Shown: one piece after another, positions 50,886 to 62,039 of the stretch
How the letters are laid out: each line of letters begins with the position of its first letter
Position numbering within the stretch: the stretch's first letter is position 1
Assembly: GCA_027625915.1 (NCBI GenBank)
Contig: JANTQA010000057.1
Coordinates: forward strand, 10,850,001-10,914,000
Direction of reading: 5' to 3'
Origin: Anaeramoeba flamelloides
Lineage: Eukaryota; Metamonada; Anaeramoebidae
Length of the DNA stretch: 64,000 nt
Translations under genes and position numbers: made by a program
Notes under the pieces: generated by a model
What the model was told of the DNA's origin: nothing
Seen by the model: the letters and a program-made list of their open reading frames with translations, nothing else
Databases searched by the model: none

Positions 50886-51130
50886 ACAAATTTTTCATTT
50901 TGATTTTAATAGTTATTGTTTAATAAAAAAAAGGTAAAGATTTTTTTGACCTATTGGGATTTTTATTAAATAATTTTTTTTTGCCCCTTCAGGAGTTAAT
51001 GTTATCAAAGATTCTTCTACAATTAAATTGCCTTGAAATTTAATATAAATGGTATTCAGACTCTTTTGTTCATGTTTTCTCAAAACATCTATTTTAAATC
51101 ATATTGGGAATTAAAGAATTGGATTTTTAA

Positions 51131-51328
51131 TATGGTCATTTTCACTTATAAGACACAAACTTTCAACGGAAATCTAGTAAAAAAGAAAAATCTAAAATTA
51201 AGGCATAAAATTTTGGATTCTAGTAAAATAATTTGTGTCAAAAAATCCAAAAGTTTGTACCTTAATTTGAGATTTTTTTGTGCTTTAATTTTTGTTGAAA
51301 TTTGTACCTTAAAAGTGGAACTGATGAT
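51131..51328. mobile_element. 200-bp palindromic MITE, copy 4 (decayed)
   Basis: Recognisable by GACACAAACTTTCAACG, AAAATTAAGGCATAAAA and ACCTTAAAAGTGGAACTGAT, but both ends have lost the exact CAGTCAG terminus. Confidence 0.75.
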
Positions 51329-52323
51329 AAGATCTAAATTAAAAATTGTCATTTTAAAATTTATATAATACTCGTCCAAAATTACAAACAGTAACACAAA
51401 AAAAATTTCAAATTAAAAGTATTTTTAAATATTAAGATTTAGATCCTTCCAAAAGTAATTGTTTTTTTCAATTTTTTAATAAAGAATTTTAACATAATAA
51501 TCAGCAACATTCAAAAAAAAAAATAATAATAATTATTTTTAATTCTTTTTTATCAAAGTATTTTTTTTTACAATAATATTTCAGAAATGATTTTTTTAGA
51601 AAATCTATTAGTTAATTATTTATTAATATATATAAAAAAAAGAATTTTTCAGTTGTTAATCTACTTTTGATATTAATTTAAAAAATCAATCTTTCAACTT
51701 AGAAATCTGAAATTTGACGATTAAAACTGTAAAATTTTCAAAATTTAATACATATTTTTTTTTCTAAAATTTTGTTTTTTTTCTAATACAAGAATAATTA
51801 TAAATTGATATAACAGAATCATTGTACTATTTTATTAATAATTTTTCCAGGTATTTAAGATATTGAAAACTTTTTTTTTGTTTGCCTTCGATAGTAATAT
51901 GTTTCATATATATGTATCTTTTTGACTAAAACCAACCCCTTAAAAATATAGGCTTATGGTGGGTTTTTTTTTTTCAATAGATCAGACTTACAAGATCGGT
52001 GAAAAATTAATTCGTTTGTAAACACGGTTCAAAAAAGGTATTTTATGGGGTAGATAAAAAGTTAATCATTTTTTTCTGGTCCAAGCTAAAAAAATGGCAA
52101 AAAATGACATGTATACAAATCTGATTCTATACACTTGTACTTTAAATCAACTTCTTGCTTCTCGTGTACTCAATCAATTTTCGTAATTTTATATTATAGT
52201 TTGTAATTTTTGTTTTTTAAAATAACTTTTAAGGATGATGGTGGGGGTTTCTAATTATCAAAATTAGATTACTTGTGAAATAAATTGAATTAAAAACTTT
52301 TATTTAGATCAAGTATAGTAGCT
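51329..52323. other. AT-rich intergenic DNA
   Basis: No gene or repeat recognised beyond homopolymer runs. Confidence 0.4.
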
Positions 52324-52523
52324 TACAGTCAGTTTCACTTTTAAGGCACAAACTTTCAACGAAATTTAAGACACAAAAAAAATCTCAAATTAAAGCACAA
52401 AATTCAAATTCTAGTAAAAATAAATTGTAAAAAAAAAATTCCAAATTTTGTGCCTTAATTTGAGATTTTTTTGTGCCTTAAATTTCGTTGAAAGTTTTTT
52501 CCTTAAAAGTGAAACTGACTGTA
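52324..52523. mobile_element. 200-bp palindromic TA-flanked MITE, copy 5
   Basis: TA-CAGTCAGTTTCACTTTTA ... GTGAAACTGACTG-TA, arms nearly perfect. With copy 2 this is the least decayed member. Confidence 0.9.
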
Positions 52524-53910
52524 TACTAATTGTCAAAAATATTGAAAATTAAAAGAGTCTTTTAAACATCTGACTCATTTTATTTGAGATGTTTTTAACA
52601 AACAATAATAATAAAAAATTATTTTGGAAAATTTCTAGATCAAATTGATCAATTTGCTAAGTTTGACACTTTAAAGTTGATTTTTGGAAATTTTGTATCA
52701 GAGTAAAATTTTCAAAATTATTAAAAAAATTTTGGAGTATTTTTTGATTTTTTTTGTTATTTATTTTATAAAAGAAAATTTTTAAATACATTTGTTTGTT
52801 TGTTTGTTAGCTTTTTATTTTATGTTAATTATTTGTATTAACTAGCCTATTTCTAATTAAAACTCTTACAATTTTGTTCATTTCTCCAAAATAAGCAAAT
52901 TATAATTCTTTCTTGATGATAATACAAACCTCAACACCTATCATGAATTATAATGAGCATATTTATTCGAATTCACTAAAATACAATTATTTTTTTTTTT
53001 TTTTTTTTGAAAGCGAAGCTAAAAAAATTTATAAAATAACCTAATTTCTAGAAATATTTATATTGTTTATACGCAGAAATAAGTTCTTTGTTCAATATTT
53101 CTCTACTGATTCTGAGTATTATTGGTTTTTTCCTTTTTTTTTGTTTTTTTTTTTTCTGAGAAATAATAGTTTGAGTTGACATTCTTTTAAAAGCTTTAAT
53201 TGGTACTCACTAGATATAAAATTGCCTTTCAAGAATAAAAGTTGGTTTGACTCATATTGTTAGAAAGTAATTGTAAAATTATTTAGGGTTTAAAATAAAA
53301 TCCCATTCTACCTTATGATAGACTGTTATTCTGTTATTTTAAATATTTTTTATTCTTTGAAGAATTGTTTCCTTTGAGAAATAATTACAATCTTTTAACT
53401 TTCAAAACCCTTGTAACACCAGAAAAGATTTAAACTCGAGAAATACATTTTTCAAAATCTGATTTAATTTCTTCATTTTCACTCATATCTGATCTTCAAT
53501 CTACAACAGAGAAAAGTTCAACTCCTTGTTTGGAGAAGAGTTAGTTTGGTTTGAAAATTTAATTTGTATTCGGAACATTGTCTTTCTACCTTAAAAAAAT
53601 TCAAAAAGAAAAAAAAATAAAGTAAAACAATTAAAATCTTTGAGAAAGCGAAAAAGATTGTGTGTTTCTTTGAAGGGTTTCCCTGTTTTTTTTAAAAAAG
53701 AGTTGGTTGGATAAAAACTGTAAAAAGAAGAAAAAAAAAAAAATAAAAAAATAAAAAAAGAAAAAAGAAAAGAAAAGAGAGAAGAGAAGAGAAGTCAGAA
53801 AAAAGAAGTGTGCCGTTTTTTAAGTTGAATTTTTTCTCTCAATACAGTCAGATGAAATTTGTTTTCCATTTTTCAAAACATTAATTTTCTCATCAAAAGA
53901 AAAAGTGGAA
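52524..53910. other. AT-rich DNA downstream of the C10 gene
   Basis: Contains a purine-rich tract at about 53725-53800 and a short minus-strand frame at 53430-53486 beginning MSENEEIKSDFEKC that ends at a stop unless spliced. No gene is called. Confidence 0.4.
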
Positions 53911-54381
53911 TTAGTTCATTTTTGGCATGTATTTGGCCTTGAGTTGGTTTCCGTATTTTTTAATTTCTTCGTTTGTGGCTTCCCATTTTTTGATTGCCAT
54001 TGTAAATTGAGTGAGTCCTAAACGATAAACAATAAAAAAATGCAGAAATAAAAAAAAAAAATTAAAAAAAAAAAAAAAAAAAAAAGTAAAAGAAGAAAAA
54101 GAAAGGAATGAGTTAGGAAGAAAAAAAACGACAAGCAAAAATCCAAAAAAAACAAAAAGTTTACCAAGTTGATCTTCGGTAAAACCGTATTTTTTGGCAA
54201 TTGGTTTTTGGATTTCGATAGCAACAGGCATGACAATTTGGAGCATTTTTTGTAAATCAGATCCAGCTTCTTCTTTAGCAACTTTCATTTTTTCTTCGTT
54301 TTCAGTTAGGTCAAATTGTGCAATAACTTCTTTGATTGCTTCAAGTGCTTTTTCTTGGGTAAGTTCTGGGATTTGTGTCAT
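53911..54381 (-). CDS. Protein C10 homologue (C12orf57 family)
   Basis: Two exons, 54381-54165 and 54017-53911, encode 107 residues. The product aligns from memory along its length with animal protein C10 (human C12orf57, about 126 residues): LTQEKALEAIKEVIAQF, KMLQIVMPVAIEIQKPIAKKYGF and IKKYGNQLKAKYMPKM correspond to the family's AKVVLAEVIQAF, MGKMLQFVLPVATQIQQEVI and SLSGKLKALFLPPM segments. The protein is small, helical and soluble; its biochemical role is not established, although human loss causes a brain malformation syndrome. The intron (54164-54018, GTAAAC ... TTTAG) splits a glycine codon, and splicing restores QLGLTQFTMAIKKWE. The chosen ATG gives the family length; an in-frame ATG at 54432 would add a 17-residue leader that looks like untranslated sequence. 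Confidence 0.88.
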   Translation of the reverse strand: MTQIPELTQEKALEAIKEVIAQFDLTENEEKMKVAKEEAGSDLQKMLQIVMPVAIEIQKPIAKKYGFTEDQLGKLFVFFGFLLVVFFLPNSFLSFSSFTFFFFFFFNFFFLFLHFFIVYRLGLTQFTMAIKKWEATNEEIKKYGNQLKAKYMPKMN

Positions 54382-54879
54382 TTTATTGGTATTATTATTG
54401 AAGAGAATTTGTAAAAAAATGGAAAATCTCATACTTTAAAGAAGTTCAATAAGTTTCGGTTGTTGGCTCTTTGGTTGAATTGAGTTTCAAGTGAGGAATT
54501 GTTTCTTTTTTTTTTTTTCATCAAAATCATGAAACAAATGAATTTATTTCGATGTGTTGTTTACTTTGTCACACTTAGGACAGATTTCAATTTTTTTCGC
54601 GAAAATAAGTTTAAAAAAAAAGAGTCTTGAAAGGTTCCAAAAATTACAAATTTGTAACAAACAACGAAATTCGATCTGTAGATTTTTCAAGGTTTAATAT
54701 CAGGGTGTTTAATTAATATTAAATTCATTTTGTGGAAATTTGAAATGAATAACTTTTTTGTTCAGTTTTGAAAAAGTGAAATTTACTGTTATTCAAATAT
54801 TTTGTTTAGAAATGGTTAAACTGTCATGAAAAGTAAATGGCAATGTTTTATTTTTTCAAAAAGACTGGCAAATTTATTG
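54382..54879. other. 5' flank of the C10 gene
   Basis: Probable promoter side of the C10 gene, somewhat less AT-rich at 54430-54480 (AAGTTTCGGTTGTTGGCTCT). No defined motif recognised. Confidence 0.35.
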
Positions 54880-55129
54880 ATTATGGTACTAGTAAACTAA
54901 AAAAAAATCTTCAAGTAAACCCAATAGCAAATATCAAAAAAAAATAACCTAGCATCTTGAAATTGAAAAACCAAGAAAAAAACTGAGTACTACACAACCA
55001 AATTTCCTTTTAATGCTTTTTTACAAAATGAACTATTGTTTTTAAAAATTTGATACATGTTTTTATATTTGAAAAAGTTCAAAATTTCAAAAATCCATAA
55101 TTATCTCAAAAATATTATTTCCTTTAAGG

Positions 55130-55641
55130 ACTACGTTCCCACCCTTGGGGGGTTTGATTAATTGTGTTATTTCACTTTCGCTTCTCAAAAAAAATTTTCA
55201 CACCGAAGAAATTGGACAAAAAAAAAAAATAAACATTTTTTCTCATCTTTACCTTTTCACGAAGACTATTTTTCTTTGTTATTCAATGAAAAGGAAAATT
55301 GTAAATAACAAAAAAAATAATTGCAAAAAATTGACTTTGGGGATTTTCAAGTGCATTTCAATTTTTGGAACATTTCAAACTTGTAAAAGTAAATTTAAAA
55401 GCTATTTAGAACAGCTCTAGAAAATAGTGTGAGTTCCGAAAGTTGAAATGGAAATTCTAAAATATTATAATCAAAATTTGGCATGATCTAACAAGGTAAA
55501 AATTGTAAAAATTGTTGAAATTGTGAAAATTTCAGATTTTTTCGAAAAGAAATTCTACTTGGACAAATATTACTTGGATTACATAACTTATCCAAGGGTG
55601 ATTTTATACATTATTTCACTGTTTTCACCTAAAAACGTAGT
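55130..55641 (+). repeat. Family B element, copy 2, nested in family A
   Basis: Bounded by ACTACGTTCCCAC and AACGTAGT, short imperfect terminal inverted repeats. The interior matches 59202-59697 (GGGATTTTCAAGTG, GAACATTTCAAACTTGTAAA, TTTAGAACAGCT). Short open frames inside are shared by descent, not evidence of coding. Confidence 0.65.
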
Positions 55642-55749
55642 TCATAAAGAAGAAAGAAATTTTATTATCTTTGAAAGACTGTGTACTAAAATACACATTT
55701 AAAATAAAGCCACCAAGTTTTGGGGTAACTTAGAATATAAAAATTACTT

Positions 55750-56560
55750 TTAACCCTAGTTATTTAACTGGGATTGGCTCCACCCACATGGAGTGACTTG
55801 AAACCAAAAAGTATATTTTGAAATTACTCTTCTTTCGATTGACAAAAATTCAATCAGTTAAAAAAATATTTACTCGTATGAATTGTCAAAAATTCAAAAA
55901 ACCAAAAAAAAAATTCTCAAGATCTTAATTGATTAAAAAATTCAACAAAAAAAAAAAAGTTTAAAGGGATTCTCAATTTCAAAAAATCAAATTTATGTAA
56001 AATTACTTCATCTTTTCTCATTTTACATTTCCAAAGTGTTAAATTTCTTCACTTTAAAACAAATTACCTTCTTTAAGAACACAGTCAATTTAATTCGATT
56101 TAATCTAATTTTTGGCTAAATTGTAATTCTCTACATATGACAAAGAAAGTTATTTTGTAAAATTCTTTAGAAAAAAATAAACACATTTGAGAATAGAAAA
56201 AAATGAAAAAAAATATTTGAGATCTCAAAAAGCACCAGACACTTTAGAATTAAAATTTACATAGTTTTTTTCAAAATTATATATTCTATCCATTCTAATT
56301 GGAAACCAATTGTTATTCTTGGGCAATTTTTTATAAAAATATCCTCTTTTTTGATATATGATTTTTGGGGATCGATCAAACTACACAGGTTGGTTTGTTA
56401 TTGTTTGGCATGAAGTTACTCAAATAAAAATTACAAATTTTTTTTTTCCCTTTCAGAAAATTATTTTTAACTGCAATGACCCAAGTCTAATGGGGAGAGT
56501 TTTTACCGGAATTTATTATTTTTTTGAAATTGAAATAATTTTTTTTTGTTAAATTTTTAA
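55750..56560 (+). repeat. Family D dispersed repeat, copy nested in family A
   Basis: Matches 21240-22330: CTTCTTTCGATTGACAAAAA, TTAATTCGATTTAATCTAAT and GAGATCTCAAAAAGCACC are shared in order. Flanked on both sides by family A sequence. Confidence 0.55.
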
Positions 56561-57060
56561 GGAACCTAAAACGATTAAAAACTAATTACTATATATATTC
56601 ATACTTTTTAAAACCTAAAAATTCCTAATTATAACCTAGAGAAATACCCTTTCATTTGATTATTTTTAATCAATAATTCATTATTCAATCTTAATTCTTT
56701 CAGTTAGTTACTAATAACACATAAATTAAAAATTATCAAAAAAGTTTAAATATTTTTTTCACTAAAATTTTCAATATTTCCAAATACTTAAAATTATTAT
56801 TAATTAATAATTATTTTTTATATAAAAAATTAAGAAATATTCTCAATTAATTTATATGACGAATAACATTTTGTAATTTATACCTTTAATGTTTGATAAA
56901 GATAATAAAGTAAAATAATTTAACTTTCAAGAAATTCCATAAATTATCGATGAATAAAATATATGATCAATTTTTTTTTTGATCATACAATCGTTCAATA
57001 TTTTATTTATTGATCTTATATTTTTAGAAATATGTTTAAGTAGGTATGAATTTTTATTTT

Positions 57061-58876
57061 TTCATAAAAATAAAAAAAAAATTGTAAAAGTTAAATTTCT
57101 TCAAAATTAAAATCCATCTCAAATTGATTCTTTTTGTTTTTTTTCAGTTGAAAAATTTGAACTAAAAGGATCAAATTCTTGTTATTAAATTTTATTTGAA
57201 AAAAAAAGTACCCCTTTTAAACATGATAACGAATTTTTAAAAAATTAAAAATAGGTTTTTATCGATTTTAATTATATTCTTGTACAAAGCTATACACGAA
57301 CACATGCAGAAAAAAAGGTACAATCACCCCTTAAAGATCTATGTAATAAAAAATCTGGAAGTGTCATTTTGATTTCAAAATTCACATTTTTAAAAATTAA
57401 ATTTTTGAAGGATTGTTGATATTTTATCCACCATCAAGATTGAAACACCATTTCTGAAAATTGAAAAATAATTTTACAAAATAATAATTATAGGAAAGTC
57501 ATATATGGAAAATCTTGGAATTCTTATCAAAACCAAACAAAATTTTTTGATAGAAAAAACAATATGAAACTTATAAATAGAACAAATCATTTTTAAAATT
57601 GATTTTATTTTGATCTTTTTTCTTGATCTATATATATTATTTACAAGAATATTGTCACAATTCTGAAAAAAAATCATAGAGATACAAAAAAATTTAGATA
57701 GATACAATTACATTATTCATATATTTATTTTCATACCTTTCAACGTAAAATTTTTAATAAGGTTTGTAACAATTGTTTTGTTTAATTGTAAATTTTCAAA
57801 AAAAAAAAAACACCTAAAAATTGATTTTTTAATAAGATCTCTCTTTACAAATTTCTTTTAAGATAACAAATATAAAAATAATTAATTTACCCCGAATTAT
57901 ATCTAGATGAGCTTTAAATTTGAAGAAAAATATTTATTGTCTTCAAAATTCTCACTATATTAGATTTCCAGTTTTTTTTAAATATAACCCTTTATAATAA
58001 AAGAACATGAAAAAGAAAATATTTATATTTGTAAAACAAAAAAAGATTTTATGGAAAAATATTACAAAAATTGAAGTAAATTTTAAATAAAAGATCATTT
58101 ATTATCTTTTCTTTAATAATAAAAAAGTTACCAAAACTAACAAAAAAAAGATATTTAAGAAAAAAATAAATAATTTACTTAAAAAAAATGATATTGGAAT
58201 TTATTCTCTCTATTAAATAACCAAACTTATGAAATTTACAATATAATTAAAAAAATAGATCTATATGGAATAAAATTGAAAATTATTTATTCCCATTTCT
58301 AAAAAGGAATTTTCAAAATGAATAATCATTAATTTCTTTATTTTTTTTTTCATTTGAAAAATTGTTAAAATTAATGGAAACGGATTATAGTTGCGGATTT
58401 TTTTTTTTTTTTGAAATAATTACTCTATAGAAAGTAAATCAAAGTTTAAAATATTAATATAATTAATCAAAGATAAGGCCTCAAAAATAACCTTAATCTA
58501 AAAAATCTTTTAATTTTCTCTAATTGCTTGTTATTTTTATAATTTTTTTTGAATTACTTTTATACCCTTCATTACTTAAATTAACCTAGTATAAAATGAA
58601 AAATTCGTTTTTTTTTAAATAATTAACCCAACACGAAATTAATTAGAGATAAGTAAAATAATAAAATTCAGATTTGAGTTGATATTTATACCAGAAATTT
58701 CTTAAAAACTCAGAAAATTCCAAAAAAATGTTAAAAAAGTATTGTGGGATTGTTTCATGGAAAACCCTTTCTAAAAAATCATAATTTTGTACAAAAATTA
58801 GAATTGATGAGAATAAGATTTATTAATAATAAAAATCATTATTTAAAAAGAATTAAAAAAGTCCCATTTTTCTATA

Positions 58877-58911
<35 letters not shown>

Positions 58912-58979
58912 ACCTTCTTCTAATAAAAAAAAAAATAAAAATAAACAAAAAATTGGCATTAAGGAAAAAAAAAGAAAAA
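57061..58979. other. AT-rich intergenic DNA
   Basis: No gene recognised; includes a (TA)n tract at 58880-58908. Homology to the 46.5-46.7 kb block begins near 58980. Confidence 0.4.
58880..58908. repeat. (TA)n microsatellite
   Basis: Uninterrupted TA run of about 14 units. Confidence 0.95.
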
Positions 58980-59201
58980 AAATTGATTAAATTAAAAAAA
59001 TGGATACAGTTCTCTAAACTGATAATTTGACTTGAGAAGATTATTTGATAAAAAATAGAAATTTTGTTCAATTTTCTTAATTATGTATATATCTTTTTGA
59101 CTTGAAACGACTTGATTTTCTACGAAGTTTTTATTGGATACATATATAAATTAAAACTTTTGATTTTTTTAAAAAAATTTTGGAGAAACTAGAACTTAAG
59201 G

Positions 59202-59697
59202 GCTACATTCCCAGGATCGAGGGTGTTGATTTTATATCTTTTATTTTACCATCACTTGTCAAAAAAAATTTTCATTCTTAAGATATAAAAATTACTAATT
59301 TCTAATTCCAAAGTTAAAAACTAAAACAGAACAAAAAAAAATTATAAAATAGAGGATTTGAATGAAAATTTTAAACACCAATGTATCTTTATGGGATTTT
59401 CAAGTAAAAGTTCCAAAATTGAAAACATTTCAAACTTGTAAAAGTAACTGTAAAAAATACTTAGAACAGCTTGAGAAATTGTTTTGTGCGTATAGATTTG
59501 ATATGGAAATTTTCAAATATGAAAATCAAATTTTTGGTAGGATCTTGAAAGGTAAAAATGTGAAAAATTTTGAAACTGTGATAATTTTACCATTATTTTG
59601 AAAGGAAATTCTTAGTATGTAAATTTAACTGAGATTTTAGAGAACTCTTTGAAGAGCGTTTTTGTTAACAATTTCACCTTTTTCACTTGAAAATCTA
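59202..59697 (+). repeat. Family B element, copy 3
   Basis: Opposite in orientation to 45983-46480. Both this copy and that one are joined to the same outer block (58980-59201 here, 46481-46700 there, with AACTGATAATTTGACTTGAG shared inverted), so a larger unit was duplicated. Confidence 0.6.
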
Positions 59698-60359
59698 ATC
59701 CTAGAGAGAGAATATAACAATTTAATAAACTCTAACCATTTACAATTGTACTATCCTTAAATTATTAAAAAAAGAACCAAGTAAAGAAAACAAACCAGAT
59801 TAATTAATGAATAAAGTTCCCCTTGTTGAAGGATTTTAATCTTAAGAGTTTGGAAAGAATAAGCCAAAATTCAAAGATCCTTTTTCTCATTTCCAAATAC
59901 GATGTAAAGAAGGTTTTGAGAATTTATCATTCTTACTAGATAAATTAAAAATAAGTAAATAAATTAATTGTAGCTTGATTACATTATGAAACAACACTTT
60001 CAGGGCATGACTTAATCAACATCCCTATTGAAAGATCAAGAGACTATTGGTTCTAATTATTGATGAGACAAGTGAAAAAAAAGTGGTAAATATATTTTTC
60101 GATAGACGCCTCGAAAGCAAGAAAAAAAGGGTAAAAAACAGAAAACAAAACAAAAACAAAAATAAAACGCATCTGTTTCTTTTTTCTTAAACTTTGATGG
60201 GATCAAATCAATATTCTTTTTCTTTCTCTTTCTCTTTCTCTTTTTCTTTTTCTTTTTCTTGTTCTTTTTCTTTTTCTTTTTCTTTCTCTTTCGCATTTTT
60301 TTGTTCATTCAAAGAAAAAGCTACGAACAATCAAGCAATTGAAAGTCCATACAATCAAT
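59698..60359. other. Downstream region of the phosphatase gene
   Basis: Likely holds the 3' untranslated region. Contains a (CTTTTT/CTTTCT)n pyrimidine repeat at about 60216-60297; the lysine/arginine frame across it is a repeat translation. Confidence 0.4.
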
Positions 60360-61394
60360 TTATTTGAGTAATTGTTGGGTAAAAAAATGAACAACGAAAA
60401 AACAAAATTTGAGTTGCTTTGGTGTTTGAACTAGCCCATGGCGGTAACTCCTGAGTTCTGCTAGGGTCTTCATTAAATTAAAAGCACGGGATATTTTCCA
60501 CTTTGTTTTGTTTTCAAGCCAATACTTGATTCTCCTTAAGGTAATGTCAATTAAAACAAAAACACCTGTTCTTCCAATCCCAGCAGAGCAATGCACAATT
60601 GGTGGGTTTGAATTTTGCGAAAACCTGGACACCAAATCAATTAACTCAATGTATTGGGTTTCGTCTGGAACGCCAAAGTCTGGCCATGCTGTGAAATGAA
60701 TTTGAGTAATTATTCTACTTTTGAAGTTTTTTTTTTTTTTTTCTTTTTCCTTTTCCTTTTCCTTTTCTTTTTCTTTTTCTTTTTCATTTTCAATTTCTTG
60801 TTCTTGTTCATTCTCTTTTTCGTTTTCTATTTTTTCAAGTTTAAATTGTCTTATTGTTATCCCTTCACTTGTTGTAATTTCAGAAATTTCATTTGTACTA
60901 TAATTTGTTAATTTAAACTCACCGTATTTTGTTGCGCTTGTGGAATCGGCTTTTGGCCAATATTGATCACACTTTTTCCTTCCTTTTTCAATTAAGACTG
61001 TGAGGTTGATAACTAAATTGCATTCTTGATCCCAAACCATTCTCCAAAAATCATCAAATGATTTATTTAGGGGGCACTGGGACAAGACATAAAGCTTTTT
61101 GTTTGAATCAATAAGAGGATCACTTAAAAAATTTGCATTAATGTAATCACTTTTTTCGTTTTCAATTTGAAGCTTTACTCGTGTTTTTTCGATCGGTAGA
61201 ACGTTTCTGTATCTATTCTTTATCGAATTTTGCTGAAGTAAACCTGTTGTAAATTTTTTTTTGTACTCATTTGTTGAGAGTTGATAACCTTTTTCGAATT
61301 GATAGAAGAGCGCGGAAAAGTCTTGTGTGGAAATGTACTTTTGGAACTTTTTAGATTCTTTTTGTAACTTCTTTAATTTTGGGTTTTTAGACAT
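60360..61394 (-). CDS. Classical protein tyrosine phosphatase
   Basis: Single exon, 344 residues, one PTP catalytic domain filling most of the protein, so a soluble non-receptor enzyme that removes phosphate from phosphotyrosine. All signature motifs are present: KNRYRNVLP (Y62, phosphotyrosine-recognition loop), DYINANF (83-89), the WPD loop WPDFGVP with general acid D239, the P-loop VHCSAGIGRTG with nucleophile C269 and R275, and the Q-loop QTPKQ (Q323, Q327). RMVWDQECNLVINLT also fits the family. Odd: a Glu/Lys/Asn-rich insert at about 190-222, including a (KE)n run, lies between the core sheet and the WPD loop; it is encoded by a purine microsatellite and probably forms a disordered surface loop. 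The ATG at 61394 is the first in frame. A family C repeat and a MITE lie upstream. Likely active. Confidence 0.95.
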   Translation of the reverse strand: MSKNPKLKKLQKESKKFQKYISTQDFSALFYQFEKGYQLSTNEYKKKFTTGLLQQNSIKNRYRNVLPIEKTRVKLQIENEKSDYINANFLSDPLIDSNKKLYVLSQCPLNKSFDDFWRMVWDQECNLVINLTVLIEKGRKKCDQYWPKADSTSATKYGEFKLTNYSTNEISEITTSEGITIRQFKLEKIENEKENEQEQEIENEKEKEKEKEKEKEKEKKKKNFKSRIITQIHFTAWPDFGVPDETQYIELIDLVSRFSQNSNPPIVHCSAGIGRTGVFVLIDITLRRIKYWLENKTKWKISRAFNLMKTLAELRSYRHGLVQTPKQLKFCFFVVHFFTQQLLK

Positions 61395-61514
61395 CTTTTC
61401 AAGGTGTATTTCAAAAGAAATTTTTATCAAAAAATGAATTTTGAAAATTAAATTGTTCTTTTTTCATTTCTTTCCTCCCTTCAAAACACTTTTGTAAGGA
61501 CAAAATCATTGATA

Positions 61515-61770
61515 ATACCTTTTGTTTCAAAATAAATTGAACAAAATTTACATTCAGCTTTACTAAAAACAGATATATATAAATCAGGTAACTTTTCTTT
61601 TTTTTCATAATCTGAAAAACAAGATAAAATTAATTATTTTACATCTTTTAGAATTGGGGGTTTTGATGATTTATTTTAGTCATTTGGGATTGTGTTTATT
61701 TTGGAAAGCTGATTGAAAATTTTGATCTTTCTATTTTGAAATTAACAGTATTAAGAATATTTTTGAGAAA
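61515..61770. repeat. Family C dispersed repeat, copy 3
   Basis: TTGTTTCAAAATAAATTGAA, TTTTAGAATTGGGGGTTTTG and TTTGATCTTTCTATTTTGAA match copies 1 and 2. It starts about 120 bp upstream of the phosphatase start codon. Confidence 0.6.
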
Positions 61771-61838
61771 GTACAGATAAATTCCAAAAAATGAACATTA
61801 ATTTTATTCATTTTCCATTTCTATCAATTTTTTTTTTA

Positions 61839-62039
61839 TATAGTCAGTTCTACTTTTATGTTGAAAACTTATAATGATATTTAAGGTACAAAAAAATCTA
61901 AAATTAAGGCACAAAATTTTGGATTCTAGTAAAATAAAATGTGTAAAAAAAAAATTCCAAATTTTGTGCCTTAATTTGAGTTTTTTTTGTTTACTAAATA
62001 TCGCTGAAAGTTTATTCCTTAAAAGTGAAACTGACTGTA
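61839..62039. mobile_element. 200-bp palindromic MITE, copy 6 (diverged left arm)
   Basis: TA-TAGTCAGTTCTACTTTTA ... GTGAAACTGACTG-TA. The right arm is well kept; the left arm has several changes (GTTGAAAACTTATAATGA where others have CAAACTTTCAACGA). Confidence 0.85.

Larger units (their letters stand above)
54880..57060 (-). repeat. Family A dispersed repeat, copy 4, split by two insertions
   Basis: Pieces at about 54880-55125, 55645-55745 and 56590-57060 follow the order of copy 3 (49425 onward): the AAAATCTTCAAGTA block, then GTGTACTAAAATACAC, then AATTCCTAATTATAACC through the TTTCAGTTAGTTACTAA block. The gaps are a family B element and a family D element. Confidence 0.55.

Noticed and set aside
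59362-59601. 79-codon frame similar in sequence to one at 55145-55420
   Set aside because: The similarity comes from both lying in family B repeats; frames are not kept by selection as far as can be seen.
60057-60308. Lysine/arginine-rich 83-codon frame
   Set aside because: Translation of a (CTTTTT)n pyrimidine repeat read on the opposite strand.
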